Positions 58,780 to 64,000 of a stretch of 64,000 nucleotides of DNA are shown in pieces. Where the stretch lies: assembly GCF_014204895.1 (NCBI RefSeq), contig NZ_JACHMF010000001.1, positions 4,836,001-4,900,000 on the forward strand. The letters run 5' to 3'. Made by a program: the position numbers and the translations under genes. The notes under the pieces are model-generated. The model was not told the DNA's origin. It was given only the letters and a program-made list of their open reading frames with translations, and searched no databases. Positions within the stretch are counted from its first letter, which is position 1. The number at the start of each line of letters is the position of its first letter. This DNA comes from Paractinoplanes abujensis (GTDB lineage Bacteria > Actinomycetota > Actinomycetes > Mycobacteriales > Micromonosporaceae).

Positions 58780-58798
58780 GCTACATCCAAGTTGTAGC
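58780..58798. promoter_or_regulatory. LysR-type T-N11-A box between LysR and EamA genes
   Basis: GCTACA (58780-58785) and its complement TGTAGC (58793-58798) flank 7 bases; the dyad CTACA-N7-TGTAG fits the T-N11-A rule. It ends 8 bases before the LysR ATG and lies about 45 bases from the EamA start, suitable for control of both. Confidence 0.65.
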
Positions 58799-58806
58799 CT
58801 GGCTGC

Positions 58807-59721
58807 ATGATTGACCTCGGGCGGCTGCGGGCCCTGCACGCCGTGGCCAGCTACAAGACGGTGCTGGCGGCGGGCGAGGCGCTGCACTGCACCCCGTCGG
58901 CGGTGTCGCAGCAGCTGGCCAAGCTCGAACGCGAGACGGGGGCCACACTCGTCGAGAAGGACGGTCGGCGGTTGCGGCTGACCGAGGCCGGCCAGGTGCT
59001 GGCCCGGCACGCCGAGAAGGTGCTGGCCACGGTCGACGAGGCCGAGGCGGCGCTGGCCGCGCACCGCGACACGGTCACCGGGCGGCTCACGGTGGCCGCC
59101 TTCGCCACGGCGTGCCGCGCCCTGCTGCCGTACGCGCTGCACCGCCTGGCCTCGGAACACCCGCAGCTGAGCACCGGCCTGGTCGAGGTCAACCCGCACG
59201 AGGGTCTCGAGGTGCTGCACCGCGGGCACGCCGACCTGGCCGTGCTCGACGACTGGCCCGAGGTGGCGCTGCGCTACCCCACCGGCGTCACGCACGTCGA
59301 GCTGGGCTGGGACGTGGCCGACCTGATCGTGCCGAGCGGCCACCGGTTCGGCGACACGGTGCCGCGCGCCAAGCTCACCGCTGAACGCTGGATCGCGGCC
59401 CCGGCGGGCGACGTCTGCCACCAGTGGCTGCTGCGGGCGGTCCCCGGCGTGCAGCCCGACTTCCACGTCGGTGAGTTCGAGACCCAGCTGACCCTGATCG
59501 CGGCCGGGCTGGGGGTCGCGGTGATCCCCCGGCTCGCCCGGTCCCGGGAGCTTCCCCCCGGCGTACGGGTTGTGAAGGTCACGCCCGAGCCGAAGCGCAG
59601 AGTCGTCGTCGCCTGGCGCGAGGCCTCCGCGGCCCGCCCGGCGATCGGGGCGGCCGTGGAGGCCCTGCGTCAGTCGTGGGTCAGGGCTGCGACAGGACGT
59701 CGAGCGCCTGACGCACCGTGA
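58807..59721 (+). CDS. LysR family regulator (ArgP/LysG-like)
   Basis: 304 aa. HTH at the N-terminus ([47 protein letters not shown]) and a periplasmic-binding-type effector domain from ~residue 90. The ArgP/LysG group often controls a divergent amino-acid exporter, which fits the EamA gene. ATG start. Its last 41 bases overlap the 3' end of the convergent priA. Confidence 0.92.
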   Translation: MIDLGRLRALHAVASYKTVLAAGEALHCTPSAVSQQLAKLERETGATLVEKDGRRLRLTEAGQVLARHAEKVLATVDEAEAALAAHRDTVTGRLTVAAFATACRALLPYALHRLASEHPQLSTGLVEVNPHEGLEVLHRGHADLAVLDDWPEVALRYPTGVTHVELGWDVADLIVPSGHRFGDTVPRAKLTAERWIAAPAGDVCHQWLLRAVPGVQPDFHVGEFETQLTLIAAGLGVAVIPRLARSRELPPGVRVVKVTPEPKRRVVVAWREASAARPAIGAAVEALRQSWVRAATGRRAPDAP

Positions 59722-60406
59722 AAGCGCCCGCGTAGAGCGCCTTGCCCGCGATCACACCCTCGACGCCGACCGGCTCCAGCGTGGCCAGGGCGCGCAGGTC
59801 GTCCAGGGTGGACACGCCGCCGCTGGCGATCACCGGCTTGTCGGTGGCCGCGCACACCTCGCGCAGCAGGTCGAGGTTGGGGCCGCGCATCGTGCCGTCC
59901 TTGGTGATGTCGGTGACCACGTACCGCGACGCGCCCGCCTTGTCGAGCCGGGCCAGCACCTCGTACAGGTCGCCGCCGTCCCGAGTCCAGCCGCGGGCCG
60001 ACAGGGTGCGGCCGCGCACGTCGAGACCGATCGCGACACGGTCGCCGTACTCCGCGACGACCCGGTCGCACCACTCCGGGTCCTCCAGCGCGGCGGTGCC
60101 GATGTTGACCCGCGCGCAGCCCGTGGCCAGGGCCCGGGTCAGCGACTCGTCGTCGCGGATGCCGCCGGACAGCTCGACCTTGACGTCGAGGCGGCCGACC
60201 ACACCGGCCAGCAGTTCGGCGTTGGAGCCACGCCCGAAGGCGGCGTCCAGGTCGACCAGGTGCACCCACTCGGCGCCGTCGTTCTGCCAGGCCAGCGCGG
60301 CGTCGAGCGGATCGCCGTAGGCCGTCTCGGAGCCGGCGGCGCCCTGCACGAGGCGGACCGCCTGCCCGTCCGCGACGTCGACGGCGGGCAGCAGCTCAAG
60401 CGTCAT
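59681..60406 (-). CDS. priA: phosphoribosyl isomerase A (HisA/PriA)
   Basis: 241 aa TIM barrel. General base Asp in [18 protein letters not shown] and catalytic Asp in [19 protein letters not shown]. In actinobacteria lacking trpF this enzyme serves both histidine (ProFAR) and tryptophan (PRA) pathways; no trpF is seen with the trp genes here, so bifunctional PriA is the likely identity. ATG after GGAGAAG. Last gene of the his operon. Confidence 0.95.
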   Translation of the reverse strand: MTLELLPAVDVADGQAVRLVQGAAGSETAYGDPLDAALAWQNDGAEWVHLVDLDAAFGRGSNAELLAGVVGRLDVKVELSGGIRDDESLTRALATGCARVNIGTAALEDPEWCDRVVAEYGDRVAIGLDVRGRTLSARGWTRDGGDLYEVLARLDKAGASRYVVTDITKDGTMRGPNLDLLREVCAATDKPVIASGGVSTLDDLRALATLEPVGVEGVIAGKALYAGAFTVRQALDVLSQP

Positions 60407-60479
60407 GTTCTTCTCCAGAGGTTCGGCCGCCCGGTGCGGCCCGGGCTCCCCCGGCCGGAGGGCCGGGACGACGGTTTCG

Positions 60480-60557
60480 GCCGGCCACGCGGCCGGGTCT
60501 CAGCCGGCCACACGGCCGGGTTTTCAGCCGGCCACGCGGCCGGGTTTTCAGCCGGCC
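60480..60557. repeat. 24-bp tandem hairpin repeat at the stop codon of the 106-aa gene
   Basis: GCCGGCC-containing units begin at 60480, 60503, 60527 and 60551 (23-24 bases apart). On the minus strand each unit is GGCCGGCTGAAAACCCGGCC plus four bases, so every unit carries the TGA that ends the 106-aa gene, and each unit pair can form a CCGGCC/GGCCGG stem. Confidence 0.9.
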
Positions 60558-60868
60558 TTGCGGCCGAGGACGACGACCACGAGGGCCGGTGCGGCGAGGA
60601 CGAGCACCGCGGTGAGCACGATCCGCAGCGGCATTTCGGGCACGAACAGCCAGACCGCGGCGATGGCCACCGCCGGCACGAGCACGATGCCGAGCCGCTC
60701 GCCCCGGCTGCGGCGATGCAACCGGCCGGCGTTGCGGGTCTGCGGCGTCAGCCGCTTGACCAGCGCACGCCGGCGCTGCCGCCGCGCCACCTTGCGGGCG
60801 CGCACGGCCTTCTCCTTCTCCAGCACCGCCAGACGCTGCTCGCGCCGCCGGGCACGCTCCTTCGACAT
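60548..60868 (-). CDS. small membrane protein in the his operon, 106 aa
   Basis: Function unknown. The N-terminal ~60 residues are strongly basic and coiled-coil-like (KERARRREQRLAVLEKEKAVRARKVARRQRRR); two adjacent membrane helices follow (IVLVPAVAIAAVWLFV and IVLTAVLVLAAPALVVVVLG). Start ATG 60868 lies 4 bases after the hisH stop, so it is a genuine member of the operon. The stop is repeated downstream in 24-bp units. Confidence 0.8.
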   Translation of the reverse strand: MSKERARRREQRLAVLEKEKAVRARKVARRQRRRALVKRLTPQTRNAGRLHRRSRGERLGIVLVPAVAIAAVWLFVPEMPLRIVLTAVLVLAAPALVVVVLGRKAG

Positions 60869-60872
60869 GACG

Positions 60873-61493
60873 TCAGAGACCGGCAACCCAGTTGCGCAGC
60901 AGCGCGTAGCCCGCGTCCCCCGACTTCTCGGGGTGGAACTGGGCGGCGCTGAGCGGGCCGAGCTCGACGGCCGCCGCGAACGGCCGGTCGTGGCTGGCTG
61001 TGGTCACCTTCGCGCCGGCTCGGTGAAGCGCGTCGAGGTCATTGGCCGCGTAGGAGTGCACGAAGTAGAACCTGTCGTCTTCGGACATGTCGCGGAACAG
61101 CGTGGAGTCAGCGGGGATGTCCACCGTGCTCCAGCCCATGTGCGGAATGCGCTCGGCCGACAACTTGTCGACCACTCCGGGCAGCAGACCCAGCCCCTTG
61201 CTCTCGACGCCGTGCTCGACCCCGGCCTCGAACAGGATCTGCATGCCGACGCAGATGCCGAGCACCGGGCGGCCCGCGGCGACCCGCTCGGCGATCATCG
61301 GCCCGGCCCCGACCTCCTCGATGCCGGCCATGCACGCCGCGTAAGCCCCGACACCGGGCACGACCAGCCCGTCGGCCTCGGCGGCGGCGGTCAGATCGCT
61401 GGTCACGGTGACGTCCGCACCCGTACGGGCGACGGCCCGCTCGGCGGACCGCAGATTGCCCGACCCGTAGTCGAGCACCACCACGCTCGTCAT
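60873..61493 (-). CDS. hisH: imidazole glycerol phosphate synthase, glutaminase subunit
   Basis: 206 aa class I amidotransferase that supplies ammonia to HisF. Nucleophile Cys in PVLGICVGMQILFEAG; His/Glu of the triad in AAQFHPEKSGDAG; DYGSGNLRSA at the N-terminus. Start ATG 61493 shares one base with the stop of the 48-aa gene (TGATG). A longer open frame upstream is a shadow. Confidence 0.96.
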   Translation of the reverse strand: MTSVVVLDYGSGNLRSAERAVARTGADVTVTSDLTAAAEADGLVVPGVGAYAACMAGIEEVGAGPMIAERVAAGRPVLGICVGMQILFEAGVEHGVESKGLGLLPGVVDKLSAERIPHMGWSTVDIPADSTLFRDMSEDDRFYFVHSYAANDLDALHRAGAKVTTASHDRPFAAAVELGPLSAAQFHPEKSGDAGYALLRNWVAGL

Positions 61494-61639
61494 CAGACCG
61501 ACCACAGGATGCCGCCGGCCGTGGCCAGGGCGGCGAGCACCCCGACCAGGCCGATGCTGAACTTCGTGGCGCCCGACCGGACCAGCTGGATCACGCCACC
61601 GACCAGGAAGCCCGCGACCAGGAACAGGACGATCGCCAT
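61493..61639 (-). CDS. 48-aa membrane microprotein between hisB and hisH
   Basis: A short gene easily missed. From ATG 61639 it reads [20 protein letters not shown], then RSGATKFSIGLVGVLAALAT and AGGILWSV, stop: two membrane helices joined by a short polar loop. Both ends are TGATG junctions: its start shares a base with the hisB stop and its stop shares a base with the hisH start. Such exact coupling strongly supports translation. No function known; it might sit with the His enzymes at the membrane or be an unrelated passenger. Confidence 0.8.
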   Translation of the reverse strand: MAIVLFLVAGFLVGGVIQLVRSGATKFSIGLVGVLAALATAGGILWSV

Positions 61640-62250
61640 CACAGCACGCCCTTGGTCGACGGCAGCTGGCCGGCGTTGCGCGGGTCGATCTCGACGGCCT
61701 CGCGCAGCGCCCGCGAGAACGCCTTGAACTGGGTCTCGACGACGTGGTGGGCGTCGGGCTTGCCGCCGTCACGGGCCGCGCGGAGCACGCTCACGTGCAG
61801 CGTGAGTTTGGCCGCGTGACCGAACGACTCGAAGATGTGCCGGGTCATGCTGGTCGGGTACACCGGGCCGATGTACGGCGCGAGTTCGGGCTCGTCGTGC
61901 ACGATGTACGGCCGGCCGGACAGGTCGACGGCGGCCCGCACGAGCACCTCGTCCATCGGGATGGTGGCCGAGCCGTAGCGCCGGATGCCCGCCTTGTCAC
62001 CGAGCGCGCGCGAGAAGGCCTCGCCGAGCGTGATCGCGGTGTCCTCCATGGTGTGGTGCGCGTCGATCTCGAGGTCGCCCTCGGTGCGCACCGTGAGGTC
62101 GAAGCCGCCGTGCCGGGCGAGCTGGTTGAGCATGTGGTCGTAGAAGCCGACGCCGGTGCTCAGGTCGCCCTTACCGGTGCCGTCGAGGTCGATCTCGACG
62201 AGCACCTTGGTCTCGTTGGTGACGCGCTCGATGCGCGCGGTGCGGCTCAC
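61639..62250 (-). CDS. hisB: imidazoleglycerol-phosphate dehydratase
   Basis: 203 aa monofunctional IGP dehydratase (no phosphatase domain). Metal-binding motifs [11 protein letters not shown] and [28 protein letters not shown] start overlaps the hisC stop by 4 bases. Normal length. Confidence 0.97.
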   Translation of the reverse strand: MSRTARIERVTNETKVLVEIDLDGTGKGDLSTGVGFYDHMLNQLARHGGFDLTVRTEGDLEIDAHHTMEDTAITLGEAFSRALGDKAGIRRYGSATIPMDEVLVRAAVDLSGRPYIVHDEPELAPYIGPVYPTSMTRHIFESFGHAAKLTLHVSVLRAARDGGKPDAHHVVETQFKAFSRALREAVEIDPRNAGQLPSTKGVL

Positions 62251-63311
62251 TTCAAGGCCTCCAAGAATGCATCGGTCTCAGCCGGGGTTCCCGCGGTCAC
62301 GCGCAGCCAGCCCGGCAGGCCGACGTCGCGGATGAGCACACCGCGGTCGAGCAGCCGCTGCCAAGCGATTTTCTGATCGCCACCCACCTCGAACAGCACG
62401 AAGTTGGCGTCGCTGTCGGCCACCTTGACGCCGCGATCGCGGAGCGTGGTGACGATGCGGTCACGCTGCTGCTTGATCGCCTCGACGGTGGCCAGCAGAG
62501 CGTCGCGCTGGGCCAGGGCGGCCCGCGCGGCGGCCTGCGTGAGGGCGGACAGGTGATAGGGCAGCCGCACCAGCTGCACGGCGTCGACCACGGCGGGGTC
62601 GGCGGCGAGATAGCCCAACCGGCCCCCGGCGAAGCCGAACGCCTTGCTCATCGTGCGGGTGACCACCAGGCGCGGGTGGCCCGGCAGCACGGTCAGCGCG
62701 CTCGGGGTGCCGGGGCGGGCGAACTCCGCATACGCCTCGTCGACGATCACCATGCCGCGCGCCGCTTCCAGCACGGCCGCGACCACCTCGGGGTCGAGCG
62801 CCGTGCCGGTCGGATTGTTCGGCGAGCACAGGAAGATCAGATCGGGATCGTGCTCCTCGATCTGGGCCACCGCGGCCGCCGGGGTCAGCCCGAAGTCGGG
62901 GTCGCGCAGCGCGCCCACCCACCGGCTGCCCGTGCCCTGGGCCAGCAGCGGGTGCATCGAATAGGACGGGCCGAAGCCGAGCGCTGTGCGGCCGGGGCCC
63001 GCGAACGCCTGCAACAGCTGCTGCTGGATCTCGTTGGAGCCGTTCGCGGCCCAGGTGTTGGCCCCGGTCAGCCCGTGCCCGAGATACCCGGCGAGGTCGG
63101 CCCGCAGCGCCACCGCGTCCCGGTCGGGATAGCGGTTGAGCTCGTGCAGCTCGGCCTGCACGGCCTTCGCGATCGCGTCGACCACCGCATCGGGCAGCGG
63201 ATACGAATTCTCGTTGGTGTTGAGCCGGACCGCGACGTCGAGCTGCGGAGCCCCGTACGGGGTCTTGCCCCGCAGATCGTCACGGATCGGCAGGTCGTCG
63301 ATGGTGGTCAC
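62247..63311 (-). CDS. hisC: histidinol-phosphate aminotransferase
   Basis: 354 aa PLP enzyme. [15 protein letters not shown] at the N-terminus, [13 protein letters not shown], and PLP lysine in [17 protein letters not shown]. Start GTG 63311 ([14 protein letters not shown]) overlaps the hisD stop by 4 bases; the longer open frame is a hisD shadow. Confidence 0.97.
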   Translation of the reverse strand: MTTIDDLPIRDDLRGKTPYGAPQLDVAVRLNTNENSYPLPDAVVDAIAKAVQAELHELNRYPDRDAVALRADLAGYLGHGLTGANTWAANGSNEIQQQLLQAFAGPGRTALGFGPSYSMHPLLAQGTGSRWVGALRDPDFGLTPAAAVAQIEEHDPDLIFLCSPNNPTGTALDPEVVAAVLEAARGMVIVDEAYAEFARPGTPSALTVLPGHPRLVVTRTMSKAFGFAGGRLGYLAADPAVVDAVQLVRLPYHLSALTQAAARAALAQRDALLATVEAIKQQRDRIVTTLRDRGVKVADSDANFVLFEVGGDQKIAWQRLLDRGVLIRDVGLPGWLRVTAGTPAETDAFLEALK

Positions 63312-64000
63312 GGGAACCTCGCCTTCACCGCGTCGCCGTGCGCGGGCAGATCCTCGGCGTTGGCCAGGGCGACCACGTGACCGGAGACGTCGCGCAGCGC
63401 CTCCTCGGTGTATTCGATGACGTGCACGCCCCGCAGGAACGACTGCACCGACAGGCCCGACGAGTGCCGCGCGCAGCCACCGGTGGGCAGCACGTGGTTG
63501 GAGCCGGCCGCGTAGTCGCCCAGCGACACCGGCGACCAGGCCCCGACGAAGATTGCGCCGGCGTTGCGGACCCGCAGGGCCCACTCGCGCGCGTTGCGGG
63601 TCTGGATCTCGAGGTGCTCCGCCGCGTAGGCGTCGACCACGCGCAGACCCTGCTCGAGGTCGTCGACCAGCACGATGCCGGACTGCTCGCCGGCCAGCGC
63701 GGTCTGCACCCGGGCGGCGTGTTTCGTGCTCGCCACCTGGCGCACCAGCTCGGTGTCGACCGCCGCGGCCAGCGCCTCGGAGTCGGTGACCAGCACACTC
63801 GCCGCGAGCGGGTCGTGCTCGGCCTGGCTGATCAGGTCGGCCGCCAGGTGCCGAGGGTCGGCCGAGTCGTCGGCCAGGATCGCGATCTCGGTCGGACCGG
63901 CCTCGGCGTCGATGCCGACGGCGCCGCGCAGCATGCGCTTGGCCGCGGTGACCCAGATGTTGCCCGGGCCGGTGATCACGTCGACCGGCTCGCAGCGGTC
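63308..64000 (-). CDS. hisD: histidinol dehydrogenase, C-terminal part (runs off right edge)
   Basis: About 230 codons of the NAD- and Zn-dependent enzyme that makes histidine from histidinol. Visible motifs: [43 protein letters not shown] and [28 protein letters not shown]. The 5' half is outside the window. First visible gene of hisDCB-s48-HisH. Confidence 0.97.
   Translation of the reverse strand, partial: DRCEPVDVITGPGNIWVTAAKRMLRGAVGIDAEAGPTEIAILADDSADPRHLAADLISQAEHDPLAASVLVTDSEALAAAVDTELVRQVASTKHAARVQTALAGEQSGIVLVDDLEQGLRVVDAYAAEHLEIQTRNAREWALRVRNAGAIFVGAWSPVSLGDYAAGSNHVLPTGGCARHSSGLSVQSFLRGVHVIEYTEEALRDVSGHVVALANAEDLPAHGDAVKARFP

Overview
The window is high-GC actinomycete chromosome, about 70 % G+C by eye, with frequent GTG/TTG starts and four-base stop/start overlaps. 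Gene order resembles the polA - pdtaR - pyk - lgt - trp - his block known from Mycobacterium and Streptomyces. Gene content, a twin-repeat style 30-bp array and the regulators suggest Micromonosporaceae (an Actinoplanes-like organism is plausible); this placement is inference.

Layout. 1-9.6 kb (minus): the 5' part of polA, then one long transport operon, livK-livH-livM-livG-livF followed by a second amino-acid ABC transporter (binding lipoprotein, permease, ATPase). 9.8-13 kb: the ANTAR regulator PdtaR, tRNA-Leu(CAA), an ECF sigma factor with a membrane partner, and a DUF308/HdeD-like membrane protein. 13-21.6 kb (minus): tesB-pyk and gltB-gltD. 21.8-24.5 kb: a GNAT protein, a broken LPXTG surface-protein gene and a flavin monooxygenase. 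24.5-32 kb (minus): lgt, trpA, trpB, trpC, a Trp-operon membrane protein, trpE and hisI.

32-57 kb is a mixed, more accessory block separating hisI from hisF. It holds a repeat-bearing intergenic region with two DnaA-box-like 9-mers, an 897-aa Pro/Gly-rich repeat protein, a TetR-autoregulated ABC-2 exporter operon with a nested palindromic operator, an iron-box-controlled DUF2470 protein, a stand-alone cysteine-poor ribosomal protein S4, a heterodimeric ABC exporter with one degenerate ATP site, an APC permease with a MocR regulator, a secreted subtilase, an MFS exporter, a YczE/YczR (MocR) pair, a SigJ-like sigma factor, a FadD15-like acyl-CoA synthetase, and a degraded MerR with a phosphotransferase.

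57-64 kb: hisF coupled to an EamA exporter with a divergent LysR, then the his operon (minus) hisD-hisC-hisB-(48-aa membrane protein)-hisH-(106-aa membrane protein)-priA. Histidine and tryptophan synthesis meet here: PriA probably serves both pathways because no trpF is visible, and hisI overlaps trpE.

No complete mobile element, CRISPR array or classical defence system was seen. The most unusual signals are small-scale: short tandem repeats that duplicate stop codons in three genes, an apparently over-abundant CGTACG palindrome, a stop-poor 30-bp intergenic repeat array, and shared ATTGGCC/GGCCAAT-type motifs at both MocR loci.
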